From contig JAZROQ010000023.1 of assembly GCA_045648765.1 (NCBI GenBank), positions 1-24,276 on the forward strand: a stretch of 24,276 nucleotides of DNA, in the 5' to 3' direction. The translations under genes were made by a program, and so were the position numbers. The DNA comes from RGIG3009 sp045648765 (GTDB lineage Bacteria; Bacillota; Clostridia; Oscillospirales; Acutalibacteraceae). Every line of letters starts with the position of its first letter. The first letter of the stretch is position 1. The notes beneath the pieces are model-generated. The model searched no databases. It saw only the letters and a program-made list of their open reading frames with translations, and was not told the origin of the DNA. Shown here piece after piece: positions 15,683-23,117 of this stretch.

Positions 15683-15994
15683 TTATTCGGCCGGTTGTTC
15701 CATTTCCTCGATTTCGTAAAGGTCTGCCAAACGTTCCTCAAAGATACCGGCAATTTCTTCAAACTCGTCGTCATCTTCGATCGGCAACAATAAATCCTCG
15801 CCGTTTTCTTCTTTCACGGTTAAAATCACCAATTCGCCGTCGTCGTTGAGCAATTCTTCAGGATTGTGGTAAACAGGCAACAAAGCCACATAACGGCCGT
15901 CGTCGGTTTCGATGGCATCAACAATTTCAAACTCGTGTTGATTTCCTTCGTCGTCAACAACCGTAACAATATCGTTTCCGTATTCTTCAGACAT
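15683..15994 (-). CDS. DUF1292 (UPF0473) family protein
   Basis: A 103-aa, very acidic cytoplasmic protein with the family pattern ITVVDDEGNxHEFEI, RYVALLP and a Glu/Asp-rich tail. DUF1292 proteins are widespread in Firmicutes, often beside ruvX/alaS-type genes; their role is not established. Start: ATG at 15994 has GGAG at 7 nt, whereas ATG at 16000 is only 1 nt from that SD. It is monocistronic with a strong promoter. Its 3' end converges on the structured RNA, with only 7 nt between them. Confidence 0.9.
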   Translation of the reverse strand: MSEEYGNDIVTVVDDEGNQHEFEIVDAIETDDGRYVALLPVYHNPEELLNDDGELVILTVKEENGEDLLLPIEDDDEFEEIAGIFEERLADLYEIEEMEQPAE

Positions 15995-16036
15995 ATTCAT
16001 TCTCCATTCTAAACGTACTTTCAGTTGGTATCTTTA

Positions 16037-16065
16037 ATATTACCTTGTTTCTCGTCATTCGTCAA
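16037..16065 (-). promoter_or_regulatory. Promoter of the DUF1292 gene
   Basis: Minus-strand -35 TTGACG (plus 16060-16065), 17-nt spacer, -10 TAATAT (plus 16037-16042). Confidence 0.72.
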
Positions 16066-16112
16066 GTGGCAAAATAATGCATAAAAATTTTCAAGAAAGT
16101 GCAAAAAAACTG

Positions 16113-16141
16113 TTGACAAGCAACAAAATATGTGCTATATT
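16113..16141 (+). promoter_or_regulatory. Strong promoter of the tiny-ORF RNA
   Basis: Consensus -35 TTGACA (16113-16118), 17-nt spacer, -10 TATATT (16136-16141). Transcription should begin near 16148, at the base of a small hairpin GACAA/TTGTC (16148-16152, 16159-16163). Confidence 0.85.
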
Positions 16142-16172
16142 AAGGGTGACAAAAGAAATTGTCCAAAACAAG

Positions 16173-16366
16173 AAAAGGAGTGAGTCCCGTGTACTAATAA
16201 GCAGCGCCCCTTTAAGATTTTGAAAGAGGTGAGTCCAAAAGTTTACTGAGAACGCACCCCAAACAAATTAAACTCTAACAAATTTGATAATAAGGATGAT
16301 TCCTATGCTTCAAACGAAAGGATATCTCAAAATCATTTAAGAAAGGGAGAGTCCCATGCACTAAGA
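16173..16366 (+). repeat. Four degenerate SD-GAGTCC-start-stop modules
   Basis: Unit 1: AAAAGGAG-TGAGTCCC then GTG TAC TAA (16189-16197). Unit 2: GAAAGAGGTGAGTCC, with in-frame GTT TAC TGA (16241-16249) where the start has become GTT. Unit 3: TAAGGATGATTCCT then ATG CTT and nine more codons (16305). Unit 4: GAAAGGGAGAGTCCC then ATG CAC TAA (16356-16364). The GAGTCC cores start at 16182, 16231, 16298 and 16349, so spacing is uneven (49, 67, 51). In units 1, 2 and 4 the codon before the stop is TAC or CAC. A further ATA CAC TAA TAA at 16421-16432 echoes the ending without an SD. Confidence 0.6.
16305..16340 (+). CDS. Possible 11-codon leader peptide in module 3
   Basis: ATG at 16305 preceded by AAGG with 9-nt spacing reads MLQTKGYLKII then TAA. 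An in-frame ATG at 16296 would make it 14 residues (MIP added) but lies in the SD. This is the only module with more than two codons. Translation is unproven; it could be chance in an AT-rich RNA. Confidence 0.3.
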   Translation: MLQTKGYLKII

Positions 16367-16472
16367 ATTCGTTCGCTTGAACGTGGAACCAACAAAAATA
16401 TTTTGAAAACCAACTAAAATATACACTAATAATTTCTTCAAGCCGTCATGCGGCTTGCACTCACAAAAAACA

Positions 16473-16512
16473 AAAGACCGCCTTCGTTTTGTTACCGAAG
16501 GCGGCTTTTTTG
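16473..16512 (+). terminator. Strong terminator of the tiny-ORF RNA
   Basis: Perfect 9-bp GC-rich stem CCGCCTTCG (16478-16486) / CGAAGGCGG (16496-16504), 9-nt loop, T6 after one C, and an A-rich left flank. It lies upstream of the TauE genes, so it could act as an attenuator. Confidence 0.93.
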
Positions 16513-16576
16513 TGCATAAAATTTTCAAAAAGGGAGAGAGTATTTTTATAACCATACAAGGAAAGGCGATGGCAAT

Positions 16577-16936
16577 TTGAAAAAATCCGCGCGATATCTC
16601 ATCATTGGCTCTCTTGCCGGTGTAGCTAACGGTTTGTTTGGCAGCGGTGGGGGATTGTTTTTGGTGCCGCTGTTCACCAAATGGAGCGGCTTAGAACAAA
16701 AACGCGCGTTTGCCACGTCAGTTGCCGTTGTTGTTCCGTTGTCAGCAGTGTCTTTACTGGTGTTTTTGTGGCGCGGCAGTTTGGATTTTGTTGCCGCCTT
16801 ACCGTATTTGATCGGCGGTGCCGTGGGCGGTATTCTTTCGGGATGTTTCTTTTCCAAATTTTCTGCCACACTGCTGCGCCGTTTGTTCGGCATACTGCTG
16901 ATATACGGAGGGGTAAGGGCGGTGTTTTTGTGGTAA
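16577..16936 (+). CDS. TauE/SafE family permease, N-terminal half-size protein
   Basis: 119 aa, ~4 membrane helices. The segment AGVANGLFGSGGGLFLVPL is the glycine-rich TauE/SafE signature, and the end reads LRRLFGILLIYGGVRAVF. Full-length family members are ~250 aa with two such repeats, so this is one repeat. They export sulfite, sulfoacetate or related organosulfur anions; the substrate here is unknown. The TTG start at 16577 has AAAGG ~10 nt upstream. It overlaps the TGA of an even better placed mini-ORF ATG GCA ATT TGA (16569-16580), so translation of this gene may depend on reinitiation. It overlaps the next half by 7 nt. Confidence 0.82.
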   Translation: MKKSARYLIIGSLAGVANGLFGSGGGLFLVPLFTKWSGLEQKRAFATSVAVVVPLSAVSLLVFLWRGSLDFVAALPYLIGGAVGGILSGCFFSKFSATLLRRLFGILLIYGGVRAVFLW

Positions 16937-17304
16937 CGTGGGTGATTGCGGCGTCAGTTGGTTTGGCTACCGGAATTATCAGCGGTTTTGGCGTCGGCGG
17001 GGGATCGCTGCTTATTTTGTACCTTACGGCGGTAGCGGGAATCGACCAATACACCGCGGGTGGCATCAATTTGCTGTATTTTTTGTGTTGTGCCCCCGCT
17101 GCACTGATTTCGCACATTCGTCACCGCCGTGTGGAATGGCAAGCGGTTCTTTGGTGCTCCCTTGCCGGTGCGATCACTTCTGCTGTTGCAGCGTATTTTG
17201 CCGCAGGAATCAACACCGATTGGTTGCGCCGCTTGTTTGGCGTGGTACTGTTGTATATCGGTATTCGCGAACTGTTTGCAAAAAAGGAAACGACCGAACG
17301 ATAA
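16930..17304 (+). CDS. TauE/SafE family permease, C-terminal half-size protein
   Basis: 124 aa starting at GTG 16930, inside the end of the first half (TAA at 16934-16936). GLATGIISGFGVGGGSLLILYL repeats the signature of the first half, and LRRLFGVVLLYIGIRELF near the C terminus parallels its ending almost residue for residue. This shows two complete repeat units rather than a random break. The SD is weak (GGGCGG ~7 nt upstream), which suits translational coupling. The two chains probably assemble as a heteromer equivalent to one TauE. A frameshift in a once single 240-aa gene is the alternative. The stop codon lies in the loop of the terminator hairpin. Confidence 0.8.
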   Translation: MVTWVIAASVGLATGIISGFGVGGGSLLILYLTAVAGIDQYTAGGINLLYFLCCAPAALISHIRHRRVEWQAVLWCSLAGAITSAVAAYFAAGINTDWLRRLFGVVLLYIGIRELFAKKETTER

Positions 17305-17326
17305 ACGTTCGGTCGTCTTTCTTTTA
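17289..17326. terminator. Bidirectional terminator between the TauE pair and the ligase gene
   Basis: Stem CGACCGAACG (17291-17300) / CGTTCGGTCG (17306-17315), loop ATAAA containing the TAA stop of the second TauE half. A/T-rich flanks on both sides allow use by both convergent genes. Confidence 0.88.
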
Positions 17327-18520
17327 TTCGGCGGTGTAGTTGTCAAAATAACCTTGGATATACACAAACGGTGTACCCTTGTCACCCGAACCCGAAGTAA
17401 GGTCGCACAGCGAACCGATAAGGTCGGTCAAGCGACGAGGCGTAGTGCCTTGTGCTGCCATTTTGCCAACAAGACTGGAATCGTCTTTTTCAGCAATCTT
17501 GTTTTTGATGGCAGTGCGAAGCTCTTCACCTTTCAAACCGGCAAAATCGTTGTCGGCCAAGTATTTAAGTTTGAGTTCGTTGGGCGTACCTTCCAAACCG
17601 GCGGTATAAGCGGGGGAAACAACAGGGTCAGCAAGTTCCCAAATTTTACCCACAGGATCTTTAAACGCGCCGTCACCGTAAACCATAACTTCCACGTGTT
17701 TTCCGGTTTTGTCAAAAAGGCGTTTTTGAATATCTTCCACCAAGTCTTGGCAATCACGCGGGAACAACTTGATTTTGTCTTCGGTGGATTTGTTCGAACC
17801 GAGCAAACCGTATTTTTCGTTGTAACCGCTGTCACCAATGGGTGCGCTCATGATTTGGTCCATACCGTAAACAATTTCGGCACCGGCTTCTTTCAAAATT
17901 CTTCTGGTGCGGAAGCGGGTATGAATGTCACAGTTAAGAACTTTTTTGGTGTATTTCAAAATGGCTTTGGGATCGTTTGCAAACACAAACTCAACCTCGG
18001 CGCCGCTTTCTTTAATCAGTTGTTCATAGTACTCCACATAGTCCATACCGGTAAAGGGGTGTTTTTCGTAACCGAAAAGTTCGCGATATTTGGCTTTGTC
18101 GAGCACGTCAGAAAAAGGATTAACACCGGTTTCGTCAATTTTATCGGGGTTGACAAGGTTGTTTCCCACTTCGTCGCTGGGGTAACTGAGCATCATAACC
18201 ACTTTTTCGCAGCCTTTGGCAATACCGCGTAAGCAAATGGAAAAACGGTTGCGGCTGAGGATGGGAAGAATAACACCAACAGTACCACCACCAAATTTGG
18301 TGCGCACATCATTGGCAATATCGTCAACAGTAACATAGTTACCTTGAATACGTGCAACAATCGATTCGGTAATAGCAATAATGTCGCGGTCGCGAACGGC
18401 AAAATCGCCGTTATCGACAGCTTGCATAATGCAATCAACCACAATTTGCGCAAGGTCTTCGTTTTCGCGGATAATGGGAGCACGCAAACCTCTGGCAACG
18501 GTGCCTATCATACGGCTCAT
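17324..18520 (-). CDS. CofE-like (coenzyme F420-0:L-glutamate ligase family) protein
   Basis: 398 aa. The N terminus MSRMIGTVARGLRAPII, then RDRDIIAITESIVARIQGNYVTVDDIA and GVILPILSRNRFSICLRGIAKG, match the Firmicutes branch of the F420-0:gamma-glutamyl ligase fold. It is longer than archaeal CofE (~250 aa). Family members form an amide bond between a lactyl/phosphate-bearing acceptor and glutamate with GTP. No F420 biosynthesis genes are visible here and most clostridia lack F420, so the true acceptor is uncertain. The start ATG 18520 has AAGGA 10 nt upstream; GTG at 18529 is too close to it. It has its own consensus promoter and a 5' leader with hairpin GGTAC/GTACC (18559-18573). Confidence 0.85.
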   Translation of the reverse strand: MSRMIGTVARGLRAPIIRENEDLAQIVVDCIMQAVDNGDFAVRDRDIIAITESIVARIQGNYVTVDDIANDVRTKFGGGTVGVILPILSRNRFSICLRGIAKGCEKVVMMLSYPSDEVGNNLVNPDKIDETGVNPFSDVLDKAKYRELFGYEKHPFTGMDYVEYYEQLIKESGAEVEFVFANDPKAILKYTKKVLNCDIHTRFRTRRILKEAGAEIVYGMDQIMSAPIGDSGYNEKYGLLGSNKSTEDKIKLFPRDCQDLVEDIQKRLFDKTGKHVEVMVYGDGAFKDPVGKIWELADPVVSPAYTAGLEGTPNELKLKYLADNDFAGLKGEELRTAIKNKIAEKDDSSLVGKMAAQGTTPRRLTDLIGSLCDLTSGSGDKGTPFVYIQGYFDNYTAE

Positions 18521-18582
18521 ATAAAGCACTTCCTTCTAAAAATTTGATTTAACTGACAGGTACTTTTCGTACCACAAAAAAC

Positions 18583-18611
18583 ATTTTATCAAAGTTGTTT
18601 TTTGCTGTCAA
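18583..18611 (-). promoter_or_regulatory. Consensus promoter of the CofE-like gene
   Basis: Minus-strand -35 TTGACA (plus 18606-18611), 17-nt spacer, -10 TAAAAT (plus 18583-18588). Confidence 0.8.
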
Positions 18612-18654
18612 GAAAAGTTTTCCCATTTTTTGTAATTTTTTTAACTGTAAAAGT

Positions 18655-20145
18655 TTACCACAACTCAGGTTCACCCACCGACACGTTTTCGCAAAACGGA
18701 TACAACCCTTCGGGTAAGTTTTCCCAAACCATTGCGCACAAATTAGAGGCGCCGGCGCCGGGAGTGTCGGCAAAGTAAACAAGGTCGGAAATGGTGCTGT
18801 ACGGCTCTTTAAACGAGGTGTTGGCTTTAACCACTACCAAGTCACACAAAGCGGGATCCACACCAAAATGACGCAAAACCTGCGGGTCGCCGGAACAAGC
18901 GCACCGACAGCATAAAACGACGTCAATGTTACCAAAACTGACCACAGCGGTTTTGCCCAACCAGCTGGGGTTTCCGCGGCCTGCTTTGCCTTCTTGACGG
19001 AACCAACCATCGTGGAGAGAACGCACCAAACCTTCACCTTTCAAAGGACCGGGCATCCCTTTGGTATATCCTGCGCCCACCGAAAAATCGGCTTTGTTTC
19101 CCACGCCTACCTCAAAGGCAAAATCCACGGCGGCAGGGTCAATAATAAACATACCGGTACGAAGTTTGCTGCCTCGTTCCATAAGCCGCAATGCCACGGC
19201 GCAACTGTCACCCACAGCACCGCCGTTGGGGGAGTCAGCCGCATCAATGAGTAACACGGGTTTCCCGGTGGTGTTTTTTTCGGCGGCATCAATGATTTCG
19301 TCAATCGGCACCAACTTCGGCCACATCTTGTCTTTGGCATCAAACAGATCTTGTGCCAATTCCGTAGCACAAATTTGCGCTTGTTCGGCATTTTCGGAAA
19401 TGGCAACCACGCGGCTCATAATTTCAGGGATATCCAACCAAGGCTGTACAGGAAAAACCGTTGCATCGGCAAGTTTGCCGTCGGCAATCATACGTTTTGC
19501 TTTTTCAAGCAAACCCTTAAACGGTTCTTCGCGAGTCGTATAACCGGCAGGAGGAACAAAAACCGGCAAACTCACCGTAGCCATGTGGTAGGTTTTACCT
19601 TCCAGCAACTCCATCAACAGTTTTGCTGCACGGTAACCGGTTTCAAAAAAATCAACGTGGGGATAGGTTTGATACCCGCAAACGATATCGGCGTTTTTGA
19701 GGATTTTGTCTGTAATCTTCGCGTGTAGGTCGAACGAAGCGGCAATGGGTTTGTTGCCAACCAAAGTCCGCAGTTTTTCCAAAAACACACCGCACGCGTC
19801 GTCTTCACTTTCGGTACAAGTCGCGCCGTGCAACGAAGCATAAACACCGTCAAACTCCTCGTTTTTGGTGTAATAAGTCATCCGTTCACACAGAAAATCC
19901 AACACTTCATCTGCCACGCGTCCGCCGGAACCGGCATCAAGAAACACGGCGGGAATCACCTCACCGCCCGCCTCGGTAATGGCGGTGCAAGCCCCTTGAA
20001 CGGTTGCTTTACCGTTGATGGGGCCTTGTGTGTGGGCAATCCCCTCAAAATCTCGGTTTTTACCGAAACGGTCAATTTCCCAAACAATCGGATTAAATGT
20101 GTTGGATTCTTGATGAAAATCGCAAACTAAAATTTTCTTTTTCAT
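18655..20145 (-). CDS. M81 family metallopeptidase (MlrC-like)
   Basis: 496 aa. The N-terminal DFHQESNTFNP (9-19), central ASFDLHAKIT and QTYPHVDFFETG, and C-terminal LLIDAADSPNGGAVGDS are the recognisable blocks of the MlrC/M81 family. Its founding member, microcystinase C, hydrolyses linear peptides, and Zn ligands are expected in the DLHA and YPHVD regions. The physiological substrate in clostridia is unknown. GGAG lies 11 nt before ATG and 16 nt separate it from the upstream phosphodiesterase gene, so it is the last gene of the five-gene operon. No strong terminator is seen after it; the AT-rich 18610-18654 stretch holds none I could define. Confidence 0.9.
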   Translation of the reverse strand: MKKKILVCDFHQESNTFNPIVWEIDRFGKNRDFEGIAHTQGPINGKATVQGACTAITEAGGEVIPAVFLDAGSGGRVADEVLDFLCERMTYYTKNEEFDGVYASLHGATCTESEDDACGVFLEKLRTLVGNKPIAASFDLHAKITDKILKNADIVCGYQTYPHVDFFETGYRAAKLLMELLEGKTYHMATVSLPVFVPPAGYTTREEPFKGLLEKAKRMIADGKLADATVFPVQPWLDIPEIMSRVVAISENAEQAQICATELAQDLFDAKDKMWPKLVPIDEIIDAAEKNTTGKPVLLIDAADSPNGGAVGDSCAVALRLMERGSKLRTGMFIIDPAAVDFAFEVGVGNKADFSVGAGYTKGMPGPLKGEGLVRSLHDGWFRQEGKAGRGNPSWLGKTAVVSFGNIDVVLCCRCACSGDPQVLRHFGVDPALCDLVVVKANTSFKEPYSTISDLVYFADTPGAGASNLCAMVWENLPEGLYPFCENVSVGEPELW

Positions 20146-20161
20146 ACGTTGTATTTCTCCG

Positions 20162-21466
20162 TCATTTGAGTAACTCGGTCAAACATCTGCCATCGGCTTC
20201 TGGCAACGTTTGCCCCAATACAGCTGCCAAAGTGGGGGCAACATCCACCAACTTGGCATTCTCTAAAACTGCTCCATCCTCAAAAGCAGGACCGTGCGCC
20301 ATAAAAACAGGTTGTGCGCCTTTTTCGGGCATATACCCGTGACAAGCCACGTGCGTTCCTTTGGGATTCTCAACAACAATGTCACCGGTGATACCGTTGG
20401 CAAAATTGCTTTCTTCATCCGCTTCCAACATAAAGGAAAAAGGACCGCCCTGACCATATCTTTCCTGTAATTCGTTCATGGTCAAAACCGCTTCAATGCC
20501 GTATTCGGGTTTTTTTTGAAGTTGCAGCAAATAGTCGTAAACTTGTTTATATAACACTTTGTTGTCTTTATCCCGCAAATGAACCGTGGTGGATTTTCCA
20601 TTGGACTGGGCATAAGCCCACCAGTCATAAATCGTACCATCGGGCGAAACGTCAATAAATCCGCCTTCGACTAACAAAGCGTTAATCCGAACAGCGCGGG
20701 TATATTCCCGTTGCCCGTGGTCACTAAGAATCACGAAGTTGGTATCTTCGTAAACTCCCGCATCTTCCATGGCGGAAATCACATCGCCCAACCATTCATC
20801 TGTTTTGTCCAAATATTGTGTCAAAGAATCAAAGAACACGCCGTTTTGATGCCTAAAAGTATCCAACACACAGTTGTGAACCAACATCACATCGGGTTGT
20901 TCATTGCGAATCAAACTGCACGTGCAACCCATGATAAAAGCATCAAACTGTCCGTCAAAAGGCGTTTTCCCATCCTTTTTGGGGAATAAGTGCAAGTTTT
21001 CACGAACCGCTTTTAAAGCCGCTTCGTTGGCACCTTGGTTTGAAAAAACTTCTTCTATACGCTTGCGTTCTTCGGGATAATAAAAAAAGTATTCGTTGAT
21101 AATGTAGTCAATGTTTTTATTCCGACCGGTAATGGGCCAAAAAACCGAAGCTGTCGTGCAACCGGCACGTTTGGCAGCGGCAAACAAATCCTCTACCAAA
21201 ACCGATTTTTGGAACAAAGGCCAGTGGGGAACATGGTCGTCGTAAATTTTGAGCGGAAAATTCGCATACACACCGTGTTTACCGGGATAACACCCGGTCA
21301 TCAACGTGGTGTGTGCGGGATAGGTACTGGCAGGGTACACGGTGGTAACCTTGCTAACTTCGGCCCGCTTTTCCATAATTTTCTTGAAATTCGGTTTTTG
21401 CGAAAGATATGCTATATCCTCGCGGACCATAGCATCCATTGACAACACGAACAACTTTTCCTTCAC
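20162..21466 (-). CDS. Nucleotide pyrophosphatase/phosphodiesterase (alkaline phosphatase superfamily)
   Basis: 434 aa. Metal ligand Asp11 (VLSMDAM), nucleophile Thr48 in YPASTYPAHTTLMTGCYPGKHG, metal site ILSDHGQ and late His in HVACHGYMP follow the NPP pattern. Enzymes of this group cleave phosphodiester or pyrophosphate bonds in nucleotides, glycerophosphodiesters or phosphonates. No signal peptide is visible, so it should be cytoplasmic. The start is GTG 21466 with GGAGG at 8 nt; only 3 nt separate it from the DUF1667 stop. Being beside a GlpA-type dehydrogenase hints that it might release glycerol-3-phosphate from a diester (inference). Confidence 0.9.
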   Translation of the reverse strand: MKEKLFVLSMDAMVREDIAYLSQKPNFKKIMEKRAEVSKVTTVYPASTYPAHTTLMTGCYPGKHGVYANFPLKIYDDHVPHWPLFQKSVLVEDLFAAAKRAGCTTASVFWPITGRNKNIDYIINEYFFYYPEERKRIEEVFSNQGANEAALKAVRENLHLFPKKDGKTPFDGQFDAFIMGCTCSLIRNEQPDVMLVHNCVLDTFRHQNGVFFDSLTQYLDKTDEWLGDVISAMEDAGVYEDTNFVILSDHGQREYTRAVRINALLVEGGFIDVSPDGTIYDWWAYAQSNGKSTTVHLRDKDNKVLYKQVYDYLLQLQKKPEYGIEAVLTMNELQERYGQGGPFSFMLEADEESNFANGITGDIVVENPKGTHVACHGYMPEKGAQPVFMAHGPAFEDGAVLENAKLVDVAPTLAAVLGQTLPEADGRCLTELLK

Positions 21467-21469
21467 GGT

Positions 21470-21829
21470 TTAAGCCTCCACAGATTTGGTGGCAACAATA
21501 TCCGCACCACAACCACAAATATCTTTAATAATCACGTCGTGTTGAGTCACAGGGGCTTTCACGGTTGTTGCGCGAATGACCGCCATGCAATCAAACAACT
21601 TTTCTTTGGGGATAGGTTTGTTCGAACGAACAGGCAACAAATTGTTGTCTTGGCCGTCCAATTTCACGGTAGTGGTCAAAATGCGAACAGGGTGTGCAAA
21701 TTCGGCAGCAGCATATTCCGTGCCGCGTTTGCAACCATACCCTTCCATCGAAAGGATTTTTTCGCCTTCACCTTCCACGGTGATGTGGCAGCCGCGAGGG
21801 CATACCGTACAAATAATCTCTTTTTTCAT
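21470..21829 (-). CDS. DUF1667 domain protein (Cys-rich GlpA partner)
   Basis: 119 aa. CTVCPRGCHITV and GYGCKRG supply four conserved Cys, and CGCG near the C terminus adds two more, suggesting a metal or Fe-S site. DUF1667 proteins are regularly encoded after a GlpA-like dehydrogenase and an FAD/NAD oxidoreductase in clostridia and are thought to be a third subunit for electron transfer. The start at 21829 has GGAGGG 8 nt upstream, 4 nt after the previous stop; a longer reading from 21892 would overlap the upstream gene by ~60 nt without an SD. Confidence 0.9.
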   Translation of the reverse strand: MKKEIICTVCPRGCHITVEGEGEKILSMEGYGCKRGTEYAAAEFAHPVRILTTTVKLDGQDNNLLPVRSNKPIPKEKLFDCMAVIRATTVKAPVTQHDVIIKDICGCGADIVATKSVEA

Positions 21830-21833
21830 GGCA

Positions 21834-23096
21834 TTAGCCCTCCTTAACCACTTCAACCGTAACGTTATTGCCCGAAATCTTGTCAATCTCAACGGTAAGA
21901 TGATTCATTTCACCGGGATTCACGCGAATTTCTTTTTTCTTCGCAATAACCGTGTCACCGCACTTGGCGTAAAGCGTCACGTTTTCTTGCGGAGCAAGCA
22001 CGCGGAAATAAAGGGTCACCTTTTCGCCTTTTTCACCGGCATCAATGGATTGCGGGCAAAGATACCGCACATTTGTACCGGTGACGCATTGCACGGTTTG
22101 TTGCTCGTCAGAAAGTTTTCCAAGCGCATACTTGGCGGCATATTTACCCGCCACAGCGCTTTCTTCACTCACGTTGTCAACCAAGTCGTTCACGTGAACA
22201 ACGTTACCGCAAGCGAACACCGATTTTGCCGATGTTTGCATATATTGGTTCACGGCAGGACCGTTGGTAATAGGATTAATCTCAATACCCGCTTTACGTG
22301 TCAGTTCGTTTTCGGGCAACAGACCGACCGAGAACAACACGGTATCGCATTCGACAAATTCTTCTTTTTCCAAAATAGGCTTTTTGTTTTCGTCAACAGG
22401 CGCAACGTATACACCGCTCACGCGCGTATCACCCACAATGCGGGTAATGGTATGCGAAAGTTTCAGCGGGATACCAAAATCGTCAAGACATTGCACGCGG
22501 TTACGGGTAAGACCGGCAAGGTAATCCATCAATTCTACCACCATAACCACTTTGGCGCCTTCCAACGACATACGGCGAGCCATAATCATACCAATATCGC
22601 CCGAACCCAAAATAACAACCTTTTTACCCACCATAATATTTTGGCGGTTCACAAGGCGTTGTGCCGAACCCGCGGTGTAAAGACCGGAAGGACGTGTGCC
22701 GGGCACCATAATACCCGCGCGTGTTCTTTCGCGGCAACCCATGGCAAGCACAATGCTGCCGGTTTTAATGCACGAAAGACCGTGCTCGCTGCCCGTGGCA
22801 ATCACTTCGTTGGTTTCGTGGTTAACTTCCAACACCATGGCACCGAGCATATATTCAATGCCAAGTTCATTGACACGGTCAACAAATCTCGAATAATATT
22901 CAGGACCGGTCAGTTCTTCGTTAAAACGTTTCAAACCAAAACCGGGGTGAATACATTGTTGCAAAATACCGCCAAGAGCATTATCGCGCTCGATAATAAT
23001 AACTTTTTGTGCGCCTTCTTCTTTTGCTGCAATGGCTGCCGCAAGACCCGCAGGACCGCCGCCGATAACAGCAACATCACAAAGTATTGTATTCAT
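21834..23096 (-). CDS. NAD(P)/FAD-dependent oxidoreductase (GlpA-operon type)
   Basis: 420 aa. An N-terminal FAD-binding Rossmann motif VIGGGPAGLAAAIAA (~10-24), a second nucleotide-binding motif VVILGSGDIGMIMARR (~165-180) and FAD-contacting VFACGNVVHVNDLV (~295-308) define a pyridine nucleotide-disulfide-type flavoprotein. It has no CxxC redox pair. A ~70-residue beta-rich tail follows the flavin domain. It likely passes electrons between the GlpA-like subunit and NAD(P). AAAGGATGA precedes ATG 23096, 21 nt after the dehydrogenase stop. Confidence 0.92.
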   Translation of the reverse strand: MNTILCDVAVIGGGPAGLAAAIAAKEEGAQKVIIIERDNALGGILQQCIHPGFGLKRFNEELTGPEYYSRFVDRVNELGIEYMLGAMVLEVNHETNEVIATGSEHGLSCIKTGSIVLAMGCRERTRAGIMVPGTRPSGLYTAGSAQRLVNRQNIMVGKKVVILGSGDIGMIMARRMSLEGAKVVMVVELMDYLAGLTRNRVQCLDDFGIPLKLSHTITRIVGDTRVSGVYVAPVDENKKPILEKEEFVECDTVLFSVGLLPENELTRKAGIEINPITNGPAVNQYMQTSAKSVFACGNVVHVNDLVDNVSEESAVAGKYAAKYALGKLSDEQQTVQCVTGTNVRYLCPQSIDAGEKGEKVTLYFRVLAPQENVTLYAKCGDTVIAKKKEIRVNPGEMNHLTVEIDKISGNNVTVEVVKEG

Positions 23097-23117
23097 AGCG
23101 TTATCATCCTTTCCTGA

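Larger units (their letters stand above)
16148..16512 (+). ncRNA. Short transcript with repeated SD/mini-ORF modules (leader or sRNA)
   Basis: A ~365-nt unit bounded by a near-consensus promoter and a strong terminator, with no ORF of normal size. It holds four related modules (16173-16366): a purine-rich SD, GAGTCC or GATTCC, then a start codon and at most a few codons. Beyond them are hairpins CGTTC-GCTT-GAACG (16370-16383) and CAAGCCG/CGGCTTG (16439-16457), then the terminator, and 65 nt later the first TauE half. It may be an attenuating leader for the TauE pair, or a free small RNA with repeated SD-like or GGA sites acting as a decoy for ribosomes or an RNA-binding protein. I recognise no known family. 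The limits are strong; the function is open. Confidence 0.6.

Noticed and set aside
16173..16366. CRISPR-like repeat array
   Set aside because: Only four degenerate units with uneven spacing (49, 67, 51 nt), no constant repeat of 25-40 nt and no cas genes.
17129..18232. A 367-codon plus-strand ORF running from the TauE gene through the CofE-like gene
   Set aside because: It crosses a strong bidirectional terminator and is antisense to a clear ligase; there is no SD or domain signal.
21576..23117. A 513-codon plus-strand ORF opposite the DUF1667 and FAD oxidoreductase genes
   Set aside because: Composition is odd (His/Asn/Phe-rich), it lacks an SD and known motifs, and the minus-strand genes there have complete family motifs. 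It is an antisense shadow of codon bias.
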